Below, in pieces: positions 1 to 9,544 of a DNA stretch of 64,000 nt. The stretch lies in contig NZ_CP049037.1 in the NCBI RefSeq assembly GCF_011040495.1, positions 1,860,001-1,924,000 of the forward strand, given 5' to 3'. The notes below the pieces were generated by a model, which was given only the letters and a program-made list of their open reading frames with translations, was not told the DNA's origin and did no database searches. The first letter of the stretch is position 1; each line of letters opens with the position of its first letter. The DNA is from Pseudohalocynthiibacter aestuariivivens (GTDB lineage: Bacteria > Pseudomonadota > Alphaproteobacteria > Rhodobacterales > Rhodobacteraceae). The position numbers were made by a program, and so were the translations under genes.

Positions 1-251
1 TTGTTCAGCGTCGTCGCAGGCACATCATCACCTAGGCCAGCAGCAAAACCAGCCTGACGCGCCGGAGCCTGCCCCTGTCCTGCAGGCAATACGCAGCCCA
101 TCAACACCTCGTCCACGGAGGAGCTTCGGGCGTCATCAAGCGCCGCACGGATTGCCACCCCTCCCAGGTGGCTGGCTGATGTGCCGTCGAAATCTCCTTG
201 AAAGCCGCCCATAGGCGTTCGGGCTGCACCTGCGATCACCACGGTTTTCAT
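1..251 (-). CDS. Acetyl-CoA C-acetyltransferase (thiolase), N-terminal part only
   Basis: The complement reads MKTVVIAGAARTPMGGF and continues for about 83 codons to the window edge. The start is the ATG at 251. The opening VVIAGAARTPMGGFQG and the later DEVLMGCVLPAGQGQAPARQ segment are typical of degradative and biosynthetic thiolases, which condense or cleave acetoacetyl-CoA in short-chain fatty acid or PHB metabolism. The window ends just before the expected nucleophilic Cys, so catalytic competence cannot be judged. The gene is divergent from the STAS gene, and the 95 bp between them must hold both promoters. The assignment to the family is secure; the exact substrate is not. Confidence 0.9.
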   Translation of the reverse strand, partial: MKTVVIAGAARTPMGGFQGDFDGTSASHLGGVAIRAALDDARSSSVDEVLMGCVLPAGQGQAPARQAGFAAGLGDDVPATTLN

Positions 252-346
252 GTCTAAGTTCCTTCCGCTTGCTGTGCCCTGCATACCGAATAGTAATGAT
301 TACAGTCTAGCCTGACGCGTAATTATACGTAGCGCCGGAGAGTTCC

Positions 347-685
347 ATGAACCTCACTCCTACCCGTAAAGGTGATCAAACCATCGTCACCGTCAATGCG
401 TCACGCATTGACGCCGCATCAGCCATTCAATTCAAGGACGCAATGCGCAGCGCCACCGCAGACGCGGGCAACCACGTTATTCTTGATCTGGGGCAAGTTG
501 CGTTTATTGATTCAAGCGGTCTGGGCGCCATCGTTGCAGCAATGAAGCTGATCGGGCCGGATCGAAGGCTTGACCTGGCGGCACTGACGCCGGATGTGGA
601 CAAGGTTTTTCGTCTGACCCGGATGGACACTGTCTTTAGTATTCATGGCAGTCTCGATTCAATTCCGAAACGTTCCGCCGGGTGA
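347..685 (+). CDS. STAS-domain anti-sigma factor antagonist (RsbV/SpoIIAA-like)
   Basis: This 112-residue single STAS domain carries the motif DSSGLG at about residues 55-60, and by homology to SpoIIAA Ser57 is the phosphorylated residue. Unphosphorylated proteins of this family bind an RsbW/SpoIIAB-type kinase and release its target. The ATG at 347 has an upstream CCGGAGAG. The stop codon overlaps a possible GTG start of the next gene (682), an anti-sigma kinase, so the two form a translationally linked pair. No cognate sigma factor or PP2C phosphatase is encoded in this window. Confidence 0.93.
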   Translation: MNLTPTRKGDQTIVTVNASRIDAASAIQFKDAMRSATADAGNHVILDLGQVAFIDSSGLGAIVAAMKLIGPDRRLDLAALTPDVDKVFRLTRMDTVFSIHGSLDSIPKRSAG

Positions 686-729
686 TCTACGGCAATTGCC
701 GACACCATGGAAATGCCGGAGGAGCATCT

Positions 730-1176
730 GTGCCCCGGAATGATGCAAACACCCCATTCGTTCTGACGCTGGACAATTCCGACTCTGCTATTCGGGTAAG
801 TCTGGTGAACGTGCGCCATTATCTGGAGTCCTGCGATGTCGCAGATGATTTATGCGGCCCGGTCGAGGTGGTTTTGGCCGAGGCGCTGAACAATATCGTC
901 GAGCATGCCTTTGGCCCGGGCATGTTGGGGACCATCAGGCTAGAAATCATGCCGGGCATCGATTCGGTGATATGTGAAATCCATGACAACGGTGCGCCGC
1001 TACCCGATAACGCGCTGCCGCCCGGCATCCCACCCGCCGTGGACGTACCGCGCGCCGAACTGCCCGAAGGGGGCTTTGGCTGGTACATCATCCGCAGGCT
1101 GACAACCGATCTACATTACGCGCGTCTGGACAATGAAAACCGGCTTAGCTTCAAAGTTCGGAGCGAACGTTTCTGA
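730..1176 (+). CDS. RsbW/SpoIIAB-like ATP-binding anti-sigma regulatory factor (serine kinase)
   Basis: This is a GHKL-type ATPase domain. The N box is visible in EALNNIVEHAF, the G1 box in DNGAPLP and the G2 box in GGFGWYIIRRL. Such proteins phosphorylate their STAS partner (here the gene just upstream) and sequester a sigma factor or another regulator. I chose the GTG at 730 because GGAGGAG lies 5 nt upstream. An in-frame GTG at 682, overlapping the STAS stop as GTGA, would add 16 residues and is the alternative. The family is clear, the regulated target unknown. Confidence 0.88.
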   Translation: MPRNDANTPFVLTLDNSDSAIRVSLVNVRHYLESCDVADDLCGPVEVVLAEALNNIVEHAFGPGMLGTIRLEIMPGIDSVICEIHDNGAPLPDNALPPGIPPAVDVPRAELPEGGFGWYIIRRLTTDLHYARLDNENRLSFKVRSERF

Positions 1177-1555
1177 CGCATGGAGTACTCCGCAGTCACA
1201 CCTTGTGATGTATGAGACTTGATCGTTCTCGCCGACAACACAGCAACATGCGCATCCATTTCCCTTGGTTTCACGGTCAAAGGTCGCATGTCTTGGGCCT
1301 CGCGTGGCGCCGGTGATTTTTCGTCAAAAGTGAAATTGCCTCAGATTTGCCCAGATCTGATCGCATTGCGGACAGAGTGCAGCGTCATACCTGTTCTTGT
1401 AGCTGCATATGGCTTCCCTCGGCGCCGCGTTTAACAGCCCCCACCCAGTGCGCGGCGTCGAGGTATCTACCCCCCATATCAGTACAGTTTCTCCAATTGG
1501 CAATTCGCGCCAAGCGTCCTAGTGTCCGATGAAACATCAGACCGAAGAGGCCCCA
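1177..1555. other. Intergenic stretch without a convincing gene
   Basis: No reading frame here has both a good ribosome site and recognisable composition. On the minus strand around 1340-1430 a short frame without a start codon contains a CPQC motif preceded by another Cys (CSYKNRYDAALCPQC). This could be the tail of a decayed zinc-ribbon or transposon-derived gene, but I cannot name it. Promoter signals for the downstream gamma-glutamyltransferase gene presumably lie toward the right end. Confidence 0.3.
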
Positions 1556-3130
1556 ATGCGCGACTTTCACCTGCCCGGACGCTCTCCTGTGTTGGCCACC
1601 AATGGCATGTGCGCCACCTCCCATCCATTGGCCGCACGGGTTGCTATCGACATTCTGGATCGCGGTGGAAACGCAATGGATGCCGCAATCGCTGGTGCGG
1701 TCCTGCTCGGCATTTGCGAACCGCAGATGACTGGGATCGGCGGGGATTGCTTCGTTTTGTGGAATGCGCCCGGATCAAACGACGTGCAGGCCTATAATGG
1801 CTCCGGCCGCGCCCCCGCCGCAGCAAGCGCTGCTGCGCTACGCGATCAGGGGCTGGATAATGTTCCGACGCATGGCGCGCATTCGGTCACAATCCCCGGC
1901 GCTATCGAGGCATTCTGCACACTCTCCTCTGACCATGGCAAGCTGGGCCTCGATACGCTCCTCGCCCCGTCCATCCACTACGCCGAAGAAGGCGTTCCCA
2001 TCGCGCCGCGTGTCATCGACGACTGGGCGCGGTCCGGTCCGACGCTGCAAGGGCACGCGCAACGCCACTACATGCCGGGCGGCACACCACGAGTCGGCAC
2101 GGTGTTCCGCGCCCCGGGGCAAGCTGAAGTGCTGCAACGGCTGGCGGCAAACGGGTCGCGCGCCTTTTACGAAGGCGAAGTTGCCGAAGACATGTTTAAC
2201 ACGCTGCGCGAATTGGGTGGCGTCCATAGTACAAGCGACTTTGCCGCGCATCAGGGCACGCCCACCAGCCCCATCGCAGGCGATTACAACGGTGTCGAAC
2301 TGGTCGAGCATCCCCCCAACGGGCAGGGCGCGACGGCGATCTTGATGCTGAACATGCTCAAGCATTTCGACCTTGTCAGTCTGGCGCCAAATGGTGCCGC
2401 GCGCGCCCACATTGAGGCCGAAGCAGCTAAGCTGGCTTATGACGCCCGCAACCGTATCATTGCAGACCCAGACCACACAGCGCGGGTGGATCGCATGCTG
2501 TCCCCGGAATTGGCAGCTGACCTAGCTGCCATGATCGACCCGCAACGGGTGATCGCTTCGGCCGCTTCCCTGACTGAACAGGTACACCGTGACACAATCT
2601 ACATCACTGTCGTGGACCGCGACCGGATGTCGGTGTCGCTGATTTACTCTATTTTCCATGGCTTCGGCTCTGGTATCGCATCCGAAAAGTTCGGTATCCT
2701 GCTACAGAACCGCGGTGCGGGCTTTACCCTGCAAGAGGGGCACCCGAACGAACTGGCAGGCGGAAAACGCCCAATGCACACGATCATTCCCGGAATGCTA
2801 CGCCAGAACGGGCGGGTAATCATGCCATTCGGCGTGATGGGCGGTGGCTATCAGCCGTGCGGACATGCGCGGTTCGTGTCGAACCTGCACGATTTCGGAA
2901 TGGACCCGCAGAGCGCCATCGATGCGCCCCGCGCCTTTGCTGCTGATGGCAAGCTAAGGGTCGAACGCGGTTACACCGACACTGTGCGGCGCGAACTGTC
3001 GGATATCGGGCATGACGTCGTGATCCCCGACGAGGCAATCGGCGGTGCTCAGGCGATTTCTATCCGCGAGGATGGCGTTTTAGAGGGCGGGTCTGATCCG
3101 CGCAAGGATGGCTGCGCATTGGGGTATTGA
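1556..3130 (+). CDS. ggt: Gamma-glutamyltransferase family protein (Ntn hydrolase)
   Basis: The product (about 524 residues) matches the GGT/acylase family along its whole length. It has the N-terminal NGMCATSHPLA and GGNAMDAAIAGA segments and the GIGGDCF motif. The autoprocessing site lies in HRDTIYITVVD, where the Thr codon at 2594 should become the nucleophile of the small subunit; a GGGYQPCGH region follows. These enzymes cleave gamma-glutamyl amides such as glutathione, or act as acylases. I see no clear signal peptide, and the form resembles the cytoplasmic YwrD-like branch. ATG 1556 has AGAGG 5 nt upstream, while the in-frame ATG at 1529 has no evident ribosome site. The gene converges on hspQ. 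Confidence 0.9.
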   Translation: MRDFHLPGRSPVLATNGMCATSHPLAARVAIDILDRGGNAMDAAIAGAVLLGICEPQMTGIGGDCFVLWNAPGSNDVQAYNGSGRAPAAASAAALRDQGLDNVPTHGAHSVTIPGAIEAFCTLSSDHGKLGLDTLLAPSIHYAEEGVPIAPRVIDDWARSGPTLQGHAQRHYMPGGTPRVGTVFRAPGQAEVLQRLAANGSRAFYEGEVAEDMFNTLRELGGVHSTSDFAAHQGTPTSPIAGDYNGVELVEHPPNGQGATAILMLNMLKHFDLVSLAPNGAARAHIEAEAAKLAYDARNRIIADPDHTARVDRMLSPELAADLAAMIDPQRVIASAASLTEQVHRDTIYITVVDRDRMSVSLIYSIFHGFGSGIASEKFGILLQNRGAGFTLQEGHPNELAGGKRPMHTIIPGMLRQNGRVIMPFGVMGGGYQPCGHARFVSNLHDFGMDPQSAIDAPRAFAADGKLRVERGYTDTVRRELSDIGHDVVIPDEAIGGAQAISIREDGVLEGGSDPRKDGCALGY

Positions 3131-3139
3131 AACAAGCGA

Positions 3140-3154
3140 TGGGTCAGACACCCA
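3140..3154. terminator. Short hairpin between convergent ggt and hspQ
   Basis: TGGGT (3140-3144) and ACCCA (3150-3154) can pair around a CAGAC loop in the 35-bp gap between convergent genes. There is no T tract, so this is only a weak terminator candidate. The overlapping TAGGGTGGG (minus strand, 3151-3159) recurs in the convergent junction near 32.5 kb. Confidence 0.35.
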
Positions 3155-3165
3155 CCCTACCCTGA

Positions 3166-3492
3166 TCAGTTCAGTTGGAAATGCAGCGGATAGAGACCAT
3201 CCTCAAACGGCCCAAAGAGATCGGGAATGTCAGGATGCTCTACCGGCTGACCAGAATAGTCCGCCACCAGATTCTGTTCGCTCACATACGCGACGTAGTA
3301 GCTCTGATCGTTTTCGGCCAGCAGATGATAAAACGGCTGATCCTTGACCGGACGGCTTTCCTCGGGGATCGACGAATACCATTCCTCGGTATTGGCAAAC
3401 TCGGGGTCCACGTCAAAGACAACACCTCGAAATGGGTGTTTCTTATGCCGCACGATCTGGCCCAGATGGTATTTCGCGTGTGTTTTCATCAT
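3166..3492 (-). CDS. hspQ: Heat shock protein HspQ
   Basis: This 108-residue protein begins MMKTHAKYHLGQIVRHKKHPFRG and matches the HspQ/YccV hemimethylated-DNA-binding-like family over its full length, including FDVDPEF, the WY pair, DQPFYHLLAE and the PHF near the end. E. coli HspQ is a heat-induced small protein that influences Lon specificity and DnaA turnover. The open frame extends further upstream, but only the ATG at 3492 has an AGGGG-type ribosome site (10 nt away) and fits the family N terminus; the ATG at 3489 is the alternative. It is divergent from the AEC permease gene. Confidence 0.93.
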   Translation of the reverse strand: MMKTHAKYHLGQIVRHKKHPFRGVVFDVDPEFANTEEWYSSIPEESRPVKDQPFYHLLAENDQSYYVAYVSEQNLVADYSGQPVEHPDIPDLFGPFEDGLYPLHFQLN

Positions 3493-3577
3493 AACATTGC
3501 AGCCCCTAACCCGCGACTCTAAAGGTTTCAAGGGGGTTTTGTCCAACCCAGATGCACGATTCGGCGGGAAACAGTCT

Positions 3578-4459
3578 GTGAACCTCATCTTGACAGTGCT
3601 GGAGATTACCGCGCCCGTGTTTCTGCTGGCCGGGGTCGGCTATCTGTGGGTTTGGATGGGATACGAATACCGGTTGGCCTTTGTCACGCGCCTGTCAATG
3701 ACGCTGGCAGTGCCGTGCCTGATCTTCACCGCCCTCATGCAGGCCAAGGTTGATCCGGCATCTTTGACGACCGTTTCACTGGCTGCCGTCGCCGTATATT
3801 CCGTGCTGAGCGTGGCGATGTGGGCGCTGGTGCGCCTTGGCAGGCTCGACCTTCGGACCTACATGGCGCCGCTCATCTTTGGCAACACCGGCAATCTCGG
3901 GTTACCTCTGGCGCTCTTTGCGTTCGGCGAAGCGGGGCTCAGCTATGCTGTAGTGATCTTTGCGATCATGGCGGTTTGGTCCTTTACTTTCGGTATCTGG
4001 CTGGTGGCCGGGGGCGGCGCGCCATGGCGCGCATTACGCGAGCCGATGGTCGGGGCAACACTGCTCGGCGGTATCTTTCTATGGCAAGGCTGGACCACGC
4101 CGCTATTCCTGACCAATGCGCTGGAACTCATTGGTCAGATGGCAATTCCTCTCATGCTTATTACGCTGGGTGTAGCCGTCGCACGCCTCACCCCCGCCCG
4201 TTTGGGGCGCGCAATCGTGCTGTCACTGATCCGCGCGGCAGTCTGTGCAGGTGTCGCATGGATGATTGGCATCTACTTTGTCTTGGAGCCTGTGGCGCTC
4301 GCAGTCCTTATCCTTCAGGCGGCCACCCCTGTAGCCGTCACCTCTTATCTGCTGGCTGAAAAATATGGCGCGGATGCGGATGCCGTATCGGGTCTCGTTG
4401 TTGTCTCTACTGTCATGTCGGTGCTTTACTTGCCCATATTGCTCGCCTTTCTTCTGTAA
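3578..4459 (+). CDS. AEC (auxin efflux carrier) family permease
   Basis: The product has 293 residues with about ten hydrophobic segments. It starts VNLILTVLEITAPVFLLAGVGYL and contains the family's central FGNTGNLGLPLALFAFGEAGL motif and a C-terminal AATPVAVTSYLLAEKYGADAD-type stretch. AEC proteins export or import organic anions such as malate, or auxin-like compounds. The substrate cannot be predicted here. The GTG at 3578, preceded by GGCGGGAAA, gives the normal family length; the open frame upstream overlaps hspQ and is unlikely to be translated. Confidence 0.88.
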   Translation: MNLILTVLEITAPVFLLAGVGYLWVWMGYEYRLAFVTRLSMTLAVPCLIFTALMQAKVDPASLTTVSLAAVAVYSVLSVAMWALVRLGRLDLRTYMAPLIFGNTGNLGLPLALFAFGEAGLSYAVVIFAIMAVWSFTFGIWLVAGGGAPWRALREPMVGATLLGGIFLWQGWTTPLFLTNALELIGQMAIPLMLITLGVAVARLTPARLGRAIVLSLIRAAVCAGVAWMIGIYFVLEPVALAVLILQAATPVAVTSYLLAEKYGADADAVSGLVVVSTVMSVLYLPILLAFLL

Positions 4460-4566
4460 CCTGATCAGTTGCAGTCGGCCCCGCTCTGGCGGCCACCAAA
4501 AATTCGTGATTTCCCATTTCACGCCGATCCGCTACACTGCCATAAAAAAAGAAGAGCGAGAGGCAG

Positions 4567-5160
4567 ATGAGCAGACAGCTTCGCGCAGCGCTATTGTTAC
4601 TCCTCGTTGCGGCCTGTGGTCGTGGTGGGAGCTATGGATCGTCCCCGGACACGATGGACGACGCCTGTGCAATTTTGCGTGAGCGCCCAAACTATACCCG
4701 CGCATTCCGCGCAACCGAACGCCGCTGGGGTGTGCCAGTGCACGTGCAGATGGCAACGATCTATCAAGAGAGCAAATTCGTCAGCGACGCGCGCACGCCG
4801 TTCCGCTACACGCTGGGCGTCATTCCCATGGGGCGACAAAGCTCTGCCTTTGGATACAGTCAGGCGCTGGACGGCACATGGGACGAATACGTTCAGGCCG
4901 AGCGCAAACATTCAGCGCGGCGCGATAACATCAACGACGCGACCGACTTTATGGGCTGGTACATGGCCGAAAGCCGCGACCGTCTCGGCATTCCGCTGCA
5001 CGATGCACGGCGGCAATACCTAGCCTACCATGAGGGCCGCTCTGGCTATGCCCGCGGCAGCTATCGCAACAAGGCATGGCTGGTGCGGGTTGCCGGTACG
5101 GTTGAGGCGCGCGCAGCCACCTACCAGCAACAGTTGCGCAGTTGCCGACGGTGGCGCTGA
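4567..5160 (+). CDS. Lipoprotein with lytic transglycosylase (SLT) domain
   Basis: The protein has 197 residues. Residues 1-17 form a lipoprotein signal (LLLVAAC, lipidated Cys17). The SLT fold follows, with the presumed catalytic Glu68 in ATIYQESKF, then SSAFGYSQAL and GTWDEY, and an AYHEGRSGYARG-type segment. It should cleave the glycan strand of peptidoglycan from the membrane face. The ATG follows GAGCGAGAGGCAG, a good ribosome site. Its neighbours are unrelated, so it is probably monocistronic. Confidence 0.88.
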   Translation: MSRQLRAALLLLLVAACGRGGSYGSSPDTMDDACAILRERPNYTRAFRATERRWGVPVHVQMATIYQESKFVSDARTPFRYTLGVIPMGRQSSAFGYSQALDGTWDEYVQAERKHSARRDNINDATDFMGWYMAESRDRLGIPLHDARRQYLAYHEGRSGYARGSYRNKAWLVRVAGTVEARAATYQQQLRSCRRWR

Positions 5161-5267
5161 CAAGGCTGAAGGCTAATGTTGCCGGACGGGTAGCAGCACC
5201 GCGGGAGGCTAGTCCGGCGGTGCGCATCCATATCTGCCGTTGTTTAAGACCGGATTGACCGCAACGC

Positions 5268-5888
5268 CTATCGCTCGATCTGCGTTGCAGTGGAAAGCCC
5301 CGGAATGACAAAGCTTTCATCCTTCAGCCGCCCGCCCTTGACCAGATCGCCCAGAACAACAGTTGTGCGGCTGCCACCGCTGTCATTGATCACCCATTGA
5401 CGCAGCTCTACCGGACTGCCGGTAAAGACCAGTTCAATGTTCCCGTATTCGGGGTTGTCCGGGTCCTGTGCGCGAACTGTGGTGGTCTTGCCGTCGCTAG
5501 CATGCCCTGTCACCATCCGCGCGCGGGACAGGTCGACATTGCGCGCCAGAATGATTGACAGCGGCGTACGATGCAGCGGGTAGGCTTGTGTGCCCTGATT
5601 GGATTTCGGATCAACGATACCGACAGTGTCACCGTCGGCGACCACCAGCGTCTGATCGGGAGGCGCGTATTCAAAACGCACGCGGCCGGGCCGTTTGATC
5701 AGAATGCGCCCGGTACTGATGGTCCCATCATCGTTGATCTGCGTAAACGACCCTGTGGCCGTCTTCAGCGAGTTCAGATAGGTTGAAATCTCAGCCAGAG
5801 ACAGTTTTTCTGCTGCAGCTGGCAAAACCGACACGAGGCTGAGCACACCAGCCAAAGTTCCGGCCATCAGGGTTGGTAGCAGTTTCAT
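5268..5888 (-). CDS. lolA: Outer membrane lipoprotein carrier protein LolA
   Basis: The product (about 206 residues) has a cleavable signal peptide (MKLLPTLMAG...LPAAAEK) and the LolA-type half-barrel pattern: ISTYLNSLKTATGSFTQ, GRILIKRPGRVRFEY and a C-terminal VLGDLVKGGRL. LolA ferries lipoproteins from LolCDE through the periplasm to the outer membrane. The start ATG at 5888 follows AAGGACG; the longer frame upstream lacks a signal peptide at its N terminus. The gene lies downstream of ftsK and exoD on the same strand. Confidence 0.9.
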   Translation of the reverse strand: MKLLPTLMAGTLAGVLSLVSVLPAAAEKLSLAEISTYLNSLKTATGSFTQINDDGTISTGRILIKRPGRVRFEYAPPDQTLVVADGDTVGIVDPKSNQGTQAYPLHRTPLSIILARNVDLSRARMVTGHASDGKTTTVRAQDPDNPEYGNIELVFTGSPVELRQWVINDSGGSRTTVVLGDLVKGGRLKDESFVIPGLSTATQIER

Positions 5889-5966
5889 AATCAAAATGCG
5901 TCCTTGTTGCGTGATATTCCCCCACTTGTCACACAGGGGCACAATGATATGCGATATCAACCGTTT

Positions 5967-6545
5967 TTATATCAGTAGCATCAGCCCGCTTATCAAGGCC
6001 GCGATGCAGGCAACCAGCGCGATCAGCATCAATACGCCATCCCCTGCCGCAATCGCCAGCCCTATCAGCGCAATGGCCCCCATCGGAATAGAGGTGGCAA
6101 ACGGAACCAATTCCAACAGGGGCACCGGCAGGCAAAGCAGGACGACAGCGATTGCGCCAACTTTCTGGCCAGTTTCGCCTGTCAGATATGCCAGATGCGA
6201 TCCCAGAAATGCGTCAATTCTGCGGGCGATCGGCTTGAGCTTGTCAGCGCCAGCATCCAGTTTTTGTTTGGGAAGCGCGATATTGCCAATCAAATCCGGC
6301 ATCCATAAATGTTTGCGCCCGATAAGAATCTGCACGGCGATCAGGCTGATGATGACAGCAAGTGTTGTGGGCACACCCGGAATGCCCCCCACTGGGGTAA
6401 GTTCTATCACCGCAACAATGAAAAAGAGCGGTCCAAAGCCCCGGTGACCGAGCGCCTCGATCAGATCACGCAAAACAACTTTGCCGTTCTCGTCCGAGAG
6501 TTCGGCAATGTCTTCCATCATGTGCTGGGCCGTTTTCTGGCTCAT
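5967..6545 (-). CDS. exoD: ExoD family membrane protein
   Basis: The protein has 192 residues with four or more hydrophobic segments after a soluble N terminus. It contains the ExoD pattern LIEALGHRGFGPLFFIVAVIEL followed by TPVGGIPGVPT and LPVPLLELVPFA. Rhizobial ExoD affects exopolysaccharide production and alkali tolerance; the biochemical activity of the family is not established. The ribosome site GAGGAATGAAATG supports ATG 6545. It sits between ftsK (72 bp upstream) and lolA (78 bp downstream), probably in one transcription unit. Confidence 0.85.
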   Translation of the reverse strand: MSQKTAQHMMEDIAELSDENGKVVLRDLIEALGHRGFGPLFFIVAVIELTPVGGIPGVPTTLAVIISLIAVQILIGRKHLWMPDLIGNIALPKQKLDAGADKLKPIARRIDAFLGSHLAYLTGETGQKVGAIAVVLLCLPVPLLELVPFATSIPMGAIALIGLAIAAGDGVLMLIALVACIAALISGLMLLI

Positions 6546-6617
6546 TTCATTCCTCGTCGCGCCGGGATCGTCACCCCAACGCGACCGGAATGATAAAGTT
6601 TCGCCAAACAGGGTATT

Positions 6618-9527
6618 CTATTGCTCGGGTACCAGAATCTCGCGCTTTCCGACGTGGTTTGCGGCGCTCACGATACCCTCATCCTCCATTTGCTCGACCA
6701 GACGCGCGGCCTTGTTATAGCCGATCGCCAGCTTGCGCTGAATGTAGGACGTGCTGACCTTGCGATCCGTCAGCGCGATCTGCACCGCCTGATCATAAAG
6801 CGCATCCTCGCCGTCTGTGTTGCCACCCAGACCCAGCACTGCGTCAATGTTGCTCGCCTTGTCGTCATCGGGTCCTTCGACCACGCCGCTCAGATATGTG
6901 GGTGGGCCGTAGGCCTTAAGGTTGTTTACGACCTCCTCCACTTCTTCGTCACTCACGAATGGGCCGTGGCAGCGGGTGATCTTGGCCCCGCCCGCCATAT
7001 ACAGCATATCCCCCATTCCCAGCAGTTGTTCGGCCCCCATCTCGCCCAGAATGGTACGGCTATCGATCTTGGACGTGACCTGAAAACTGATCCGCGTGGG
7101 GAAGTTTGCCTTGATCGTGCCCGTGATGACGTCAACCGACGGGCGCTGCGTGGCCATGATAATGTGAATGCCGCTGGCCCGCGCCATCTGTGCCAGACGT
7201 TGAATGCAGGCCTCGATTTCCTTGCCCGCGACCATCATCAGATCAGCCATCTCATCGACGATCACCACGATATAAGGCATCTTCTCGGGCGCGAATTCCT
7301 CAGTCTCGAACACTGGCTCGCCGGTATCATCATCAAACCCGGTCTGCACCGTGCGGCTGAACATTTCGCCTTTGCCCAGCGCATCGGCAACGCGACCGTT
7401 GTAGCCGTCGATGTTGCGCACGCCCATTTTGGACATCTTCCTGTAACGTTCTTCCATCTCTGCCACCGTCCACTTGAGGGCGACGACCGCCTTCTTGGGA
7501 TCGGTCACAACCGGGCTGAGTAGATGTGGAATACCGTCATAGACGCTGAGTTCCAGCATCTTGGGGTCGATCATAATCATCCGGCATTCATCCGGCGTCA
7601 GCTTGTAGAGCAGGCTGAGGATCATCGTGTTGATCGCCACGGACTTGCCCGATCCAGTCGTCCCCGCGATCAGGAGGTGCGGCATCTTGGCCAGATTCGC
7701 GACAATCGGATCGCCGCCGATATCCTTGCCCAACGCCAGTGGAAGCTTTTGGTTGCCATCGCCAAAATCGCGTGACGACAGGATCTCGCGCAGGGCCACC
7801 ATCTCACGATTGTCATTGGGCAACTCGATCCCGATGACCGTGCGGCCCGGTACAGTGCTGACCCGCGCGCTGAGCGCCGACATCGAGCGCGCGATATCGT
7901 CCGACAGGCCGATCACGCGGCTCGCTTTCAGGCCCGGCGCCGGCTCCAGTTCGTACATGGTCACCACAGGACCGGGGCGCACGCTGACAATGTCGCCCTT
8001 GACGCCGTAATCATCGAGAACCGTTTCCAGCATCCGTGCGTTTTCTTCGAGCGCCTCATCGCTGAGATGATACCGCTGGACGTTCTCGGGATTTGACAAC
8101 AGGCTGAGCGGTGGCAATTCGAATTCCTCGGCTTCGGCCTCTTCGAATTGCAGCTTGGGCTGCGCTTCCGCCTTGGCGCGGCTCGATGGTGCCGGCGCCT
8201 TTCTCGCAGTATGTTGTACCACTTTGCGTGGCTCCGGCACAGGGATGCGCGGTGCAGCCTCGGGTTGATAGGCCTCACGCGTATCGTCAACCTCCACCAG
8301 TTCCGGCTCGACCTCTGCCAAGCAGGCTTCCGTCCGGGCCATCTGTGGTACATTCAATGGCGCGACCGTACGCGAGGCCGTCAACGGCGGCTCTGGTGGC
8401 AATGAAACACCGGCCGACAATACTGGCTCGGCCGGTATGGCAACGCCGCGACGCGAGGTATCCAGCAACAAAGGCTCGGGCCCTCGTCCGCGCCCTTTGG
8501 TCAACGGTGCTACGGCTTCAACATGCACTGCGTTGCTCTTGCGCACCCGGCTCTTGATCACGTCAGCGATCTTTTCCTTGATCCGGTCCTCGCCGGGCAT
8601 GTTCTGCTCACCTGTATGCACCACAGGCTCGACCAGTTCCGGTTCAGGCATCGGGTCGGGTTTGCGCATCAGCGACGGCATCCGCGCCAGCAGCCCACCG
8701 GCCTTCTCTATCGGCGGCTCATCGCGCACATCCGGCTCGTCGATCACGGCACCGGTACCACGGCGCATCCGCGGGGCAACGATACTGATCTCTCGTTCGG
8801 CAGAAGCCTGCTGTGGCTCTCCGCGACCCGCCCGGCGTTCCTGACGCGCCTGGGCTGCATTGCGCGCACTCTCGGCACCACGCCCCAGCACATTCAGCAG
8901 CATCGAATAGCTCATAATCAGCCCGACCAGAAGGAAGCGCAAAATGCGCGTCAGTTCAGAACGGTCAAACCCGAGAACGAATGCCCCCAGCACAACCATC
9001 ACCGCACCGAGTACCAGCGCCAATAGCTTGAGCCCCGTCGCCGGCCCCACCGGCAACACGCCCAGAACGGCACCCAGTACTGTATCGCCGAAAATGCCGC
9101 CCAGACCAAAGCTGTGTGTTGCGTACCATTCTGCGTCCGGCGTGAGCGAAGCCGCATAAAGAGAAAGGACCGCAACCCAGATGGGCGCAAAAATCAACCG
9201 GCTGACCGCTCGTTCCTGCCCCCGGTGCAATACAAAGCGCAGCCCCCAGATCGCCAACACGATGGACGCGCCCCACGCGCCCCAGCCAACGACCATGAAC
9301 AGTGTCGCCGCAATGGTCGCGCCGCTCTGGCCCAGCCAATTCTGTACCGGTGCATCAACTGCCGACAGCCACGATGGATCATCCGGGGTGTAAGTGGCAA
9401 ACATCATCGTCACGAAGGTCGCCAGCGTCAGTAGACCCAGACCCAGCAATTCCTTGCCGCGTTTTTCGATCGCCTGCGCCATGTTGCTGTCCAGCAGTGG
9501 GTCGCGTCCTCGTGCCTGATATGCCAT
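6618..9527 (-). CDS. ftsK: DNA translocase FtsK/SpoIIIE
   Basis: The protein has about 969 residues. Four N-terminal membrane segments (roughly residues 25-190) are followed by a long Pro/Glu-rich linker and the motor domain. Walker A is [10 protein letters not shown] with Lys628, and Walker B is [11 protein letters not shown] near residue 757. The C-terminal gamma winged-helix domain ([28 protein letters not shown]) reads KOPS. It pumps chromosome ends across the septum and activates XerCD/dif resolution. The start [12 protein letters not shown] at 9527 follows GAGGGACGAG; the open frame continues into the upstream aminotransferase gene but is not needed. Confidence 0.96.
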   Translation of the reverse strand: MAYQARGRDPLLDSNMAQAIEKRGKELLGLGLLTLATFVTMMFATYTPDDPSWLSAVDAPVQNWLGQSGATIAATLFMVVGWGAWGASIVLAIWGLRFVLHRGQERAVSRLIFAPIWVAVLSLYAASLTPDAEWYATHSFGLGGIFGDTVLGAVLGVLPVGPATGLKLLALVLGAVMVVLGAFVLGFDRSELTRILRFLLVGLIMSYSMLLNVLGRGAESARNAAQARQERRAGRGEPQQASAEREISIVAPRMRRGTGAVIDEPDVRDEPPIEKAGGLLARMPSLMRKPDPMPEPELVEPVVHTGEQNMPGEDRIKEKIADVIKSRVRKSNAVHVEAVAPLTKGRGRGPEPLLLDTSRRGVAIPAEPVLSAGVSLPPEPPLTASRTVAPLNVPQMARTEACLAEVEPELVEVDDTREAYQPEAAPRIPVPEPRKVVQHTARKAPAPSSRAKAEAQPKLQFEEAEAEEFELPPLSLLSNPENVQRYHLSDEALEENARMLETVLDDYGVKGDIVSVRPGPVVTMYELEPAPGLKASRVIGLSDDIARSMSALSARVSTVPGRTVIGIELPNDNREMVALREILSSRDFGDGNQKLPLALGKDIGGDPIVANLAKMPHLLIAGTTGSGKSVAINTMILSLLYKLTPDECRMIMIDPKMLELSVYDGIPHLLSPVVTDPKKAVVALKWTVAEMEERYRKMSKMGVRNIDGYNGRVADALGKGEMFSRTVQTGFDDDTGEPVFETEEFAPEKMPYIVVIVDEMADLMMVAGKEIEACIQRLAQMARASGIHIIMATQRPSVDVITGTIKANFPTRISFQVTSKIDSRTILGEMGAEQLLGMGDMLYMAGGAKITRCHGPFVSDEEVEEVVNNLKAYGPPTYLSGVVEGPDDDKASNIDAVLGLGGNTDGEDALYDQAVQIALTDRKVSTSYIQRKLAIGYNKAARLVEQMEDEGIVSAANHVGKREILVPEQ

Positions 9528-9544
9528 CTCGTCCCTCGTACCTT

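Noticed and set aside
6621..7523. 300-codon plus-strand frame opposite ftsK
   Set aside because: It mirrors the ftsK motor domain and has no ribosome site or recognisable motif.
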